Assembly (NCBI RefSeq): GCF_018320785.1
Contig: NC_054867.1
Span: 30,941,855-31,005,854, forward strand
Direction: 5' to 3'
DNA length: 64,000 nt
Origin: Cheilinus undulatus
Lineage: Eukaryota; Chordata; Actinopteri; Labriformes; Labridae
Made by a program: the position numbers and the translations under genes. The notes beneath the pieces were generated by a model, which saw only the letters and a program-made list of their open reading frames with translations, did not search any database and was not told the DNA's origin. The stretch's first letter is position 1. Each line of letters starts with the position of its first letter. This document shows positions 28,593-39,544 of the stretch, one piece after another.

Positions 28593-29865
28593 AGTCACAC
28601 AAATTTGATGCTTTCTCCCACATTTTATACCTATTTTTTTATCAGTATATGGTACAGTGATTTTTATCATAACATGCACAACAAGCATATACTCAAAAAG
28701 AATGATTTAAATCAAATACAGGTAGGTAGAAAACAAAGACTGGATAAAGACACATCTAAGTCAGTGTGTACTCTATATTTTGAGACCACTCACTGGTAAA
28801 AACAAGACTTTTTAATGGCCTTAAATTTGAAAAGTCAAATTTAAGACTTTTTAAGATCTTGTAGAGATCTCCAGGGAACCTGTGTTAAGTAATATTTGAG
28901 AAAGAACAATAAGTGGTTTACTTTATAAGGTTAGAGACAAAAAATGTGAATGGATGACATTACAGTGGAGTAAAAATGTCAATCTCTGCTTGTACAAGCT
29001 TCTTAAATCTAAGTATTTGCTGTTTTTTTCTCTCATTCTGGACACAGCATCAATAAAAATGTATTGGACTCTGAACAGTTCGTTGAAAAAAAAAAGAAAC
29101 CTGAAGACATTATCTTGCCCTTAATTAAATCTCTGATGGAAATGTTCCCAATTATTATTGGCTGATTGAAACATTATTGCCCAACATAAATTGTCTATGT
29201 CCAAACACTGCTATATAATAATAATTACTTTTAAGCTGTCAGAGCAGACTACAGTGACACTATTTTCCAGTAAAGGGCCTATCTGAGTTTCAAAAACAGC
29301 ACATAAAATACATATTTTGGGTGAAAAAATAAGTTTGTCTCCTGTAAATATATGGAAAGGCTTGCCTGTCTTAGCTAGGTTGATATGGAATAACGAGTTG
29401 AAATCCTCTTGTGATTAAGTTCAGTTTATACAGGATTACACTAAGATGAAGCGCATGTTTATATTGGTCAGTGTTGCATCTAATCTATACAGATGAGTCA
29501 CTCACAGACACACAGACTAAGTATTCATGAGGGGGGCAGGGATCAAAATAAGGCGATTGTTGTACACGGCACACTTACTTCAAGTCATAACTTCTACCTT
29601 TTTCTAACATTGTTTTATACAAATACTTTATTCAAGCGTAAAGTAAGCATCAAAGTCTCAGAAAATGGCAGACAAGGTGTTTAGCTAGCTAGCACCTGTC
29701 ACTGGTATGAAGTTATCCCGTGAATTTGCTAGCATTGTTGTGGGCTAAAATAGCAATATTGGCGACAAAGAGGCACATTTTCTAATACATTTAAAATTTG
29801 TTTTTCATTACCGTTTACAGCTACACACTAAGTAGAGACACGCTGTTGTAGAAAAGTTAACTCAC

Positions 29866-30050
29866 CAGTCAAACACCAGGCTTTGGCCTGACAAACTCCT
29901 CGGTGTGTTTTTTTTTTTTATCACAGTCAACTCTCGTCGCCACAGAAGTATCACAACACAATCATTCATAAAATAGACAGCTTTGTCACCAATACACCGC
30001 TGCAGTCTAGCAACAGATACTCTGGGCTACAGTGCGTAGCTCATTGCTAC
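29866..30050 (-). other. Probable first (non-coding) exon and promoter of the C1orf159 homologue
   Basis: A minus-strand donor (GACTG then GTGAG) ends an exon at 29866. The first coding exon has an acceptor just upstream of its ATG. The 5' limit is uncertain. Confidence 0.4.
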
Positions 30051-30071
30051 CTGCTTTGATTTAGCATACTC

Positions 30072-30079
30072 ACTTCCGG
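30072..30079 (-). promoter_or_regulatory. ETS/GABPA-type promoter site
   Basis: The minus strand reads CCGGAAGT followed by G, the ETS consensus common in housekeeping promoters. It sits just upstream of the predicted first exon of C1orf159. Nearby is GCGCGCACATG, which resembles an NRF1 half-site. Confidence 0.4.
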
Positions 30080-30564
30080 GTATGATTTTCAAAATAAAAT
30101 CCCATGCGCGCACATGATATTTTAAACCGCTCATGCCAAGAAATCTGTACTCTTGTGTAATTAGTTTAACCTCCAGTCTGATTATTATATATACTCAGCG
30201 CTTTTTAGCGTGTTTTACTATTTCTCCCCTTCGATGTACGTCAGATAATTTTGAAAGCATTTTCTTTATGGGGTAATTTATGTTGCTTCTCAAACGTTTT
30301 GTTAGTATCCGGGTATGTAAATAATATGTCACAAATTAAATAAATGGGCTTGACTTGAGCTTGTAAAGCGCTTTTCCAGTCATCTGACTGACCTACACAA
30401 AGAGCCTTTACACTCCAGGTCACATGTCCATTCACACCAGTTTTACATACTAAAGCTATTTATATGCATTTACGTGTTATAGTTAAATAACAAAATCAGC
30501 AGTGTGTTAATAATAGTTCACATAATTTATCTGAGTTTACTATGACATTTAAAAAACAATATTC

Positions 30565-30568
<4 letters not shown>

Positions 30569-30603
<35 letters not shown>
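30569..30603. repeat. (AT)n microsatellite
   Basis: About 17 AT units in the spacer between C1orf159 and iho1. Confidence 0.9.
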
Positions 30604-30607
<4 letters not shown>

Positions 30608-30880
30608 TCTTTATTTAATATAAAAAAATCTACATAAAAAAATAACATAGAAGACAAGAAGTTCAAGAACTCCTCCCACGCTATCTTTTTCTTTGAAAGT
30701 TAGAAGTATTTTCTCTTCATTTAATATTAAATATAAACAAGATAGACCTGACCAGACGTTATCATTCATTTTAAAAATAGATTCCTCTTCATTTAATATT
30801 TTAAACTATATATGAACAAAAACAAAAATAAACACACAGTGGCCAGACGTGATCTATTATTTTGAAAATTAGAGCACGGG
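30600..30880. repeat. Degenerate tandem repeat, about 85-95 bp unit, roughly three copies
   Basis: The block TTCATTTAATATT...GACCAGACGTTATC...TTTTAAAAATAG recurs as TTCATTTAATATTTTAAAC...GGCCAGACGTGATC...TTTTGAAAATTAG. A more diverged copy at 30605-30705 starts TTTATTTAATATAAA and ends TTTGAAAGTTAG. The array lies directly upstream of the iho1 promoter region. Confidence 0.55.
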
Positions 30881-31345
30881 ACGTTGAGGTCTCCTCCTGG
30901 AGGTCTGTATGGCAGAGGTCTGTATCCAAGAGGTCTCCAGGCTGCAGCCATACACTCTTGTGGAGGTCACACGGCGGGAAATTAAAATAGTCGCGAGCGC
31001 ACTTCCTGTGTGCCTACACCGCCGGAGGCTGTGTGAACTGTAAGTTACACTATTTTAATGGATATTACCATCAAATATTCAATAAGCCGCGGATTTCGTA
31101 CTGTACTTTCTTTAAGAAAACGGGTCTTTGGCGTAGGTTGACTTGAATTTCTCGTTAAACTGTCGATGGCATTGAAACGAACTTCCCTTTTTTTAAAAAT
31201 TAGCTTGTGGAGCAAGGTCAAGATGAGCATCAGTGCTAAGTAAACCCTGACTAACTCGCAGAAGTTAAACACATATATTTTCTGTTTAAAAAGTAGTTTT
31301 ACCTGCCTCTAACATGCTGTCTTTATAAACAGGTAACAAGCCAAA

Positions 31346-33886
31346 ATGAGTCACATCAGGAACATAAAAGAAATGCTCAGCATCCAACACAACAGGTTGT
31401 TAGCTAAGTCTGCTACAGTACTAAAATCTTCTTTATTGTCTATCAGCTCCTTATAAAAAATGTCAGAAAAAGATGTGCAAATATTTCAAAGTGTGTCTTT
31501 GAGTTTATCTGTGATGTACACACACTGCTCAGTTTGCCTGTGTCCTCTGCCACACAGACATGATGAGTATCCCTCCCCCCTAACTTATTTAATCTTGCTT
31601 GGACAAAATCTCCAACAGGAATATGGCTACTAATGGATACTCCAATTTTATGGACTCTCAGTTGTTCTTTGGGTCCCAGTTTTGGCCTGAAAACTCTCAA
31701 GGTGCATCCCAAGAAATGAGTCTGTCATCAAGGACCTCTCAACAGAGTTCACAAGAGGTGAGCTAAATAGACTTGATTTTCAGGTGAAAATACCAACTAG
31801 CATCTCTACAATCATGTGATGTCTGTAAATTGTTGTTATGGATTGTAATTCTAAGAAAATATAATTCTTTTCTTCTCTGGATTTTCTTTCATGGTTTTCT
31901 TTTACAGCAAAAAGCTGAAGTTAAGAAATTAGAAATTAGTTCAGTAAATTTGCTCTTAAAACTTGAGTCCCCATGAATGGACTAAGAAAGTGATCAAATT
32001 CAGGATTTTCTTTTCCCTTATTCTGTAAATTGCAGTCATTGAAACCATTACAGCAAATGAGATCATGAAAAAATTAATAATAATCCTGTCAGACATGAAA
32101 TCGTCTTCAGTCTACCTCCTAACTTTAGTATTTTCTTGCTGTTTAGGGCAGTGACCCAAAGTTTTTGAGCAGTTATCATACCAAACCTCTCCTGTTTGGA
32201 GACTTCAAGGATAAAAGCAAAGCTTTTGGGGTACTGGATAAATTTGAGGAGGACAGGAAAAAGGCAAAAGAAAGAACCGACAGGTACTTTTCTTTTTTTA
32301 CCAGATGAAGAATGCCATTTGTTTTGAGTTTTTATGTTTTGATCAATTAAAAAGTGTGCTTTACTTCACACCAGAAAGCTTTTTAACCATCATTTTTATG
32401 CTTTCACAGTGATTATCTGACTAAAGAACTTCATAATTTTCGAGAAAATCTTTGCAATGTAAGTGCTAAAGGCATCAGTTCTTATTTATTTTTTCCCAAG
32501 CATTTTAAAAGGCAGTGTTTTTCTTTTTCCAGATCCAACAAATAGTTGCCAGCACAGAGAGAAATACTGCTGTGTACCAAACTGTCCTTGAGCAATTTGA
32601 CAAATTTTCATCAACATGTAAGCTACCACACATACTGATGTATATTTTTTTGTTAAAAGTATTGATCTTGGAGGAATTCTGCAGGGGAAATAAAGTCAAA
32701 TAGTAGGCATTTCTTATTGCCAGAAGATGGTGCTGTTTGCCCAGCATTGATAATTTCCCATCTCCCATTATTTTGAACGTGTACAGTTGGGTTTTATTCT
32801 ATTTATTTATTTTGCACTGATTATTTTCTATGTAATCTTCATTTGGTATTGTAATCAGGGACAAAAAATTTTTAATATTTTATTATAAAAATGTTCCTTT
32901 CAATCTTTTTAATATTTTTCCTAGTGCAAAATAATATCAGCAGTCTCCAGAGTATCATTTCACAACAGTTTGACACTTTGCTGGATAAAGTGAACTCCCA
33001 GAAAGAGATCACAACAGAACTGGAGGAAAAAGTTAAAAAGGTAATTAATTTGTTAAAAACATGGTCAAGATTACTGCAATTTCATCTTTTCATGACTGGT
33101 AGATGTTTCAGAATTTCTCATGTCTGTTTATTAATTTTTCAACATTTCCTGTAGGGAGGAGAACATTCAGCAGAGCTTTGTTCAAACCTGAAATGCTTAA
33201 AGAAAAGTCTGGATTGTATGAGCAAGGAGCAGGAAAGAGAACGAAACATGCTCGAAGAGGTTCTTAAGCTGATCAGCACTTTAGCCTCAGAGCGCTCATC
33301 CAAACCCAGCGCCAAAGGAATGGTGGACAGTGCCATCCAGACGTCACCAGGGCTGGACCAGCAAATCTCAAATACTCTGCAGAACAACCAGCTCGAGGCA
33401 ACACAGCTAACACGAGAATCAAACAACCTTGAAGGCAATCAGACTAGCTTTGTACTTCAGAATCCCAGCCGCATTTATGTGAAGAAGAAATTCACTCCAA
33501 CAGCTCATAGGCGTCACAAAAAGAGGCCGCTGGTACCTTCGCGGAGGAATAATCAGCCTGTCATGGATGAAAACAGTCAGCCTCTCTTGAACCGTAACAA
33601 AAAACAAAATGTTCTCTGTGAGCGTTATGATATAAACACATTAAACAACCAGGATGCTCCAAACCCAAGCTGTCGCAAACCACTGCAAAAGGAGACCAGA
33701 TCCAAAGTAGAAGGACGTGTCATCATGCCGTTAAACTGCTGGTCTCAGGACAGCAGCAGCTCTCTGTGCCCTGTAGGAATTGATCCCATCCTAGAGATGC
33801 TCTCAGCAGAGTCCTGGACCGGAACCCCGGTGAAACAAGAAGGCCTTTTGCAACTGTTTGACATGGATTCAGCATTCGAATTTTAG
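31346..33886 (+). CDS. iho1: IHO1 / CCDC36 (interactor of HORMAD1)
   Basis: IHO1 is a meiosis-specific axis protein that binds HORMAD1 and, with MEI4 and REC114, licenses programmed DNA double-strand breaks. Coding exons 31346-31395, 31619-31757, 32147-32283, 32410-32458, 32533-32617, 32925-33040 and 33155-33886 join in phase to 435 residues. The start MSHIRNIKEMLSIQ matches the family's conserved N-terminus. It is followed by MDSQLFFGSQFWPEN and YHTKPLLFGDFKDK, which are also conserved blocks. Residues of about 95-230 are predicted coiled coil (FEEDRKKAKERTD through ELEEKVKK). A SAIQTSP motif follows, and the acidic C-terminus ends LFDMDSAFEF, resembling the conserved end of IHO1. It is shorter than human IHO1 (about 590 residues) in the disordered middle. 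A 5' non-coding exon probably ends at 31039, before GTAAGT. Confidence 0.92.
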
Positions 33887-34101
33887 ACAATGAAAGGGCT
33901 ATGAGGGGTGAAACATTGAAGTTCCTTTTTGCGTATGTAGTAGAAGAAAAGGCAAGGATGTACTATATTTAACCCCTCTCCCATATGTTCTCTTTGTTGT
34001 AGATTTATTCTGTTAATCTAGTTTACATAGAAAATATATCAGATATTTTTGTAATGGTTAACTTCTTGTGGAAGAGCTGTGGAAAGAAAATGTAACATGA
34101 T

Positions 34102-34107
34102 AATAAA
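34102..34107 (+). terminator. Candidate poly(A) signal of iho1
   Basis: AATAAA about 216 nt after the iho1 stop codon. Confidence 0.6.
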
Positions 34108-34129
34108 GCTTAGAGCCATAAGACCACAA

Positions 34130-35230
34130 AGTATTGATTGTTTATTTTTCTCCCACAATAAAAAGCATTGTTGAAGTGTATTTAAAACATCCTGAGTAGC
34201 TTTTCCCTCACAGCAGTAAGTTTTCCCTGTCAGACAAGGGAGGGGGAAACATCTTGGGAAAGCCTATTTGGAAAAATTCAGCTGTTTTCATTCACACATT
34301 TGAATCTCTGGGAAAATTTCTGGAAATTTTCATGAGTTGTCTATGTATGAAAACAGTGACTGGAGGCATTGTTGCCTGGAAGGCAGCCATTACAGTTTTA
34401 TGTGCATTATCTCACATGCGGGTAAAACTTAACTTTATATAGATTATAAGTGTTGAGTGTTGGCTGCCACCCCAACAACCATGCTTCTTTGCTAAAGTGC
34501 ATATTTATTACCACCCTCAACAAGTTTATTCTGCTTCAGCAAGCATGCGACAAAAACAAAACAGTGAATCTTATAAAATATTCCCTTTTTCATAATATTC
34601 ACTCAGCCCCATTTGTCATGACTTATTTCTTCCACTGTTAATTTCTGTTGATCATTGTAACAGTTGCTGAAATTATTAGTTTATCCGTAGATTAATAAGT
34701 CTTTGCAGTCAATTTTTAGGCACATTTACCAAATGTCCTTTGCTCTCTGCTGAAATGCTGATCCATTGAAAAAGGTTGTTTTTCATTATCATTTGTGACA
34801 TTTGAGTAAATATCTTAGGATAACTGTTGAGCAGACTAAACAGAGAAAATATGACTGCAATCCAAAAACTTTGTTTAAACATTTCAGAACCAATAGTAAA
34901 GAAGTTTCCAGCAGATTGATTAGTGATGATAATGACTACTAGCTGCTCTGTTATTATCAATAACTTGTTCCATTATTTAGATAAATAATGCTCAATTTCA
35001 AATTGTTTAAAGTTTTAGTGGACCAGTATTGGCTAAAACACAAGAAAATGACACAAAAAAGCTATTTACATACTATCTGTCAATGCTCTACTGATGTGCG
35101 AATCATAAAGCAAGGTCCTGAGACCTTTGGCTTTAAAAGTGAATGCCTTTGGCCCAGCATTAAGTGCATTAAAAAGTAATTTCTGCCACTAATTCCCCCT
35201 CACAGACTCTGATCTGATCCAACAGGGACA
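34130..35230. other. Convergent spacer iho1/kbtbd12, including kbtbd12 3' UTR
   Basis: No exon was recognised. Minus-strand AATAAA hexamers occur at 34141-34146 and 34502-34507, so the kbtbd12 3' UTR could reach close to, or overlap, the iho1 3' end. Open frames are short. Confidence 0.45.
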
Positions 35231-37511
35231 TCACTGAGGTACTAGGTCTGCAGGTGGGGACATGAGGCCCCGTGGGTTGAGACTTGCCACCAAGCAGACA
35301 TCATAGTTGTGATGCATCAGAGCACGCCGAGCAACAACTGTCCAACGCTTATCCCATGGATCCAACTCCAAAATATCCTTTGTTATGATGTCATGGCGAT
35401 CTAAGGAAAGTTGAGGGGAAAAAATACTTTTACTTGTCTAAAGCATTAAGATACTTTATACACGATAGATTCAGATATTCTCTCATTACCTGCTCCTTTG
35501 TAGTATCCACACACATAAATCTTGCCTCCCACCACCCCTGCATTAGAGGCGGTGGAGCGTAGTGAGAGCTGGGCACATGGGAGACGGGGTCCATCCCTCC
35601 AGAAATCTCCATCTGGGTTGTAGATCTCCACAGCATCAAGGCAGTGGCGTGATTGCCCACGGTCCACTCCTTCACATCCAATACCGCCTGCAAAATAGGT
35701 TTTACCACCAAGTTGCAACAACAAATTCCTAACAAACCAGTACAAATAATTTCATTCTGCAAGATCACTATTGGGGCTCTGAAGGCTCATCAAAAGCAAT
35801 TACAAAAATGTAGTAGAGCATTTAAATCGACGGTAATCTTACCCATCACAAAAACTTCCCCATTGAGTGTGACAGCACTGCACCGATACTTGGAGTACTT
35901 CATGGGACATAGCTCTGTCCACTTGTTTGTGTTCGGATCATACTCCAGGAGGCGATTACTGAGACGGTCAGGCTCATCATCCACCCGGTATGACTAGACA
36001 GTTTAAAAGAAAGGGGGAATTAGATAAGTGGAAAAGTAGTGCAGGAATAATTAAGATTTTATCACAGTTTTCTTGACTTTACCTGTGGTGTTCGACCACC
36101 CATCACATAAAGGCGATCTTTCATACTGACCACGCTGTGATAGGCCAAAGGCAGAGGCAGGGGTGCTGCACTGCGCCAGGGTCCACCCTTCACAGACCAT
36201 CGCTCCATACTGTTAGTGATAAGAAACTGGTTCTTCAGCTTCATCTGCCCACCCAGAAGGTACAATGTGTCACCCAGAGATCCCAAAGCATATGAATCAC
36301 GGTACTCTGCTGATGTCAGGTACTCCCAGGTTCCCTGGGCCTCGACTCGGTACCTGAAAAGCAAATATATCAACATCAATACTAACTGTGAAAGGCAAGC
36401 CAGTACAGAGTTGCCAAATGGTTTACCTGATGTCTTACCTGAAAATCTCAACATTTATGTCTTTCTGTCGAGCTATTTTGCGTGCACTTGCTTCGCCGGC
36501 GACTAAAATGTCATTTCTTTCAGTTACAACCCCGGCACACACACACCCCAAAGCCTCTCCATAGCGAGGTGAAGTGATGAAGTAGGTTCGGCCTGTGGAT
36601 GGGGCATAGCAAAAACTCCGCTCTGAATAGTTTCCATATCTTGACCTAATCCCATCACCATCGTTGCCAACACAGAGCAGCAGATCTGTGGTCTCCATGC
36701 CGTATCGCAGCTTTAGTTGGCGTGGTGCAGCTGTGGGGTGCATCCCAGAAGCCCCCAGTGCCTCATTGAAAATCTCTAGACATTCCCCATCAGAGAGTAG
36801 ATCTGTGTTCCTCTTCATAGCTTCTCTTAAATAGTCGGGGTTGATCAGTGGTAAACGGACCTTCCTCAGGAGATCTGGAAGGTGCAGGACCCGGACCTCT
36901 CCATCACTCTGGGTGCTGTATTTGACCCAGCGAAGAACCACATCCAGGATGGTCTCTTCTCGTGAAATATTGAGGTCATCAGAAGTCAGTAGTCTCCCCA
37001 GCTGATGGGCTTCCAGCTCCAGGATTTCTTCATTTTGACAGACCTGGACAAAGTGCTGCCTCAGGAAGCGCTGAGCACGGTCAGCCAAGTCCTCTACACC
37101 AAGATCTCGGGCAAAGTAGTACACACCAAGGCAGTTAGAGGCATCCATGTTCTCAGTCATGTGCAGCTGACAGCGAGCGAAGACTTCATCCATCTGAAGG
37201 AGAAAAGCTGCGATGGAGATGCCTTGTACATTGTCATTGGTGAGAGGAAGGTCTGAGCAGTACATGTAGTTCAAGAGGAGGGACAGGCTCTCTGCAGGGG
37301 TGTCGCGCAGGAAGATTTCTCTGTTGTTGCACTCACGTAGACCACATGTGAACATGACACGGAAGTACGGGCTGAAAGCAGCTAAAACAACACGATGACA
37401 AGGGAAGCTGATGCCCTCAGCAACCAGTACCGCATCTGTCAGATGTTCAGTCTCCCTCATCTTCCTGAGCTGGTTGAGCAGGGCCAGGCCATGTTTGGCT
37501 GTAAGATCCAT
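35231..37511 (-). CDS. kbtbd12: KBTBD12 (kelch repeat and BTB domain-containing protein 12)
   Basis: BTB-BACK-kelch proteins are typically substrate adaptors of CUL3 ubiquitin ligases. The target of KBTBD12 is not well defined. Five coding exons on the minus strand (36439-37511, 36083-36353, 35843-35993, 35490-35687, 35231-35400) join in phase to 620 residues, against about 623 in human. The BTB domain spans about residues 15-125 (HLTDAVLVAEGISFPCHRVV, AAFSPYFRVMFTCGL). BACK follows to about 240 (DASNCLGVYYFARDLG, DDLNISREETILDVVLRWVK). Kelch repeats fill about 290-600, with signatures LYLLGGQMK, LYVMGGRTPQ, EVFVMGG and VEIYNPDGDFWRDGP. The start at 37511 (MDLTAKHG) follows an upstream UTR acceptor and fits the family length. 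An in-frame upstream ATG at 37571 would add 20 residues lacking family similarity. Confidence 0.93.
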
Positions 37512-39544
37512 TTTGGTCAAACTATTTTGTGAGATTTCTTTCAGCAATGTAAAGATAAATGTTTTTAACAATATGAAGAATTAGTCAGGGCGTTGTCTCT
37601 GAAAAACAAAGATAAAGAACATAAATGTAGCCATAAAGATCAAACTGATCAGCAGTTTAATAAGCACGTGCAAGTTGGGAAATTTTACATCTAGGGGAGC
37701 ATGGACACTACTAATTTTCATCTTTAATTAGGTTCTGATGAAGGAGATGTACCTTACATTAATTACAGAAACAATCAGTCATAAATTCACACATTTCAAA
37801 GCACATTTTAAGCACTTTTTAGAGATACATAACTACACCCTTGAAATTGCAAAATTATGAGCATTACATATTAAATAGCCTTGGTAGGAAAAAAAACTTG
37901 TCAAGCTATTCTTATGTTAAACAAATGTAACTAACATAATGTATATAACATGCTTACCCTTAACTCGTATACGATTATCCACTTTAGAGATTCAGTTTCG
38001 TTAAAAAGTCTTGCCAAAGTCATCAGCTCTTGTCTTCTGTTATTGTTTGTCTAAGAACCCAACTAATCCATGTTTCATCAGACTACATGTGTTGTTTTTG
38101 CCGAATGTGTCGGTCTGAGGGGTTTAAGAGAAGGACTGAGCGATTGCAAGAGACAAAGATATGTACCCCCTCTGCTGCTGTGGCCCTCTGAGCTACTAAC
38201 CCAAAAATAGACGGTGTGTTGTGGAGGCAGCAAGTGGGTCAGAGGGGTTTGAGTGATCAGGAGAAAAGAAGTTTTTTTAATCAATGACACTCACATATTG
38301 TAGAATTAATTTGTCTCCCCTTAATCAACTCTGGCATTGTAATGAACTTTGTTTTGGGGGATTTTTGTTTGTCTGTCTCAGTCACGTGCATGCATCTCTG
38401 GAATGAAACATGGCTTGCCGCTAGGATTCAGATTTCATGGCAGCGTTCTCTTAAAGGCCCAGTATACTTAAAGTCCATGTGGCAAAAACAGACCTCACCT
38501 TTAAGTTTGACTCAGAAAATCAGAGTTTATGAAGCTCCATCTGCCAAAATACCGTTTGTAAACTTACTGTAGTTATTATGTATATTTACATCAAGCAAAA
38601 CCATTACTAGCACTGAAAGAATATGGGGGCCCTACGCTGCTGCGGGTTCTTGACTGGGTGACCTCAGAATTCCATCTCTGCTTTTCGTGAATGGTCCTGT
38701 TGGGTTCTTCAGACGGGAACCTGGCTGGGCTCAGCCTTAGAGATAGGGTGAAGAGCATGGACATTTGGAGGGATCTTGAAGAAGAGCCGCTGCTCCCTCG
38801 TAGCCAGTTGAGATGGTTTTGGCATCTGATCAGGATGCCTATCAGTTGCCTCCATGTGGAGATCTTCCAGGCACGTCCAACTGGAAGGAGACCACGGGGA
38901 AGACCTGGAGCTTGCTGGTGGGAGTCTATTTTTCATCTGGCCTGGGAACGCCTCCGAATCCCCCAGGAAGAGCTGGAAAATGTTGCTGGGGGAGTGCTAT
39001 CTGGGGCGGCTTGCTTAGCCTGCTGCTACTGCGGCCTGGAAAAGAGTAGATGGAAACAATTATTATGCTGCATATTCACTTACAGCTTATGGATTTTCAA
39101 GATAACAGCCTTTACCTCTGAAATATTTAGAAGTATTTTTTTGGTGACCAGCTCTCATAAGGACTAACTCTGCTGCTTAATCTGAGTCTAAGATGCCATT
39201 TTATGCTTCATTAGCTTCAATTTTGCTTGTGCGTTGGAAAACTGAAAGGATGGAAACACACTTTTCCAAATATCACTGAAATTTAACAGAGTTAACCATT
39301 TTCCTAAAGGCTATAATTACATCCTGTCTTCTTCCTCTCTTTCATGTCTGCCATGAAACAGCTCTGCCACAACATCCTGACTTTAGTTAAATATTAGACA
39401 AAATGATGTACATATGCAGTGACACATTTTCTCATGACAGCAGTGTAGTAGCATCAGTCTTTGGTGGACACATTGCAGTAAACAGATTTATTGCAATAAA
39501 CCTCTCACTAAAGGTAAAAAGTAGAGTTGTACACATTTGGGCCA
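37512..39544. other. Divergent spacer kbtbd12/slc26a6 with promoters and a LINE fragment
   Basis: The kbtbd12 5' UTR continues to an acceptor near 37600 on the minus strand, and a possible upstream UTR exon donor lies near 37960. The only identifiable element is the LINE tail at about 38615-39055. The slc26a6 5' UTR must lie at the right end. Confidence 0.45.
38615..39055 (+). mobile_element. LINE (non-LTR retrotransposon) 3' fragment, end of ORF2
   Basis: The plus strand encodes GNLAGLSLRDRVKSMDIWRD, LRWFWHLIRMP, VEIFQARPTGRRPRGRPGA, LAWERLRIPQEELENVAGG and LACCYCGLEKSRW. These are the characteristic C-terminal blocks of a reverse-transcriptase ORF2 that is abundant in fish genomes. Only the 3' few hundred bases are present, as expected for a 5'-truncated insertion, and the frame is not intact throughout. 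I do not assign a clade. Confidence 0.8.

Noticed and set aside
38691-39167. A 158-codon host gene on the plus strand
   Set aside because: The translation is the C-terminal part of a LINE reverse-transcriptase ORF.
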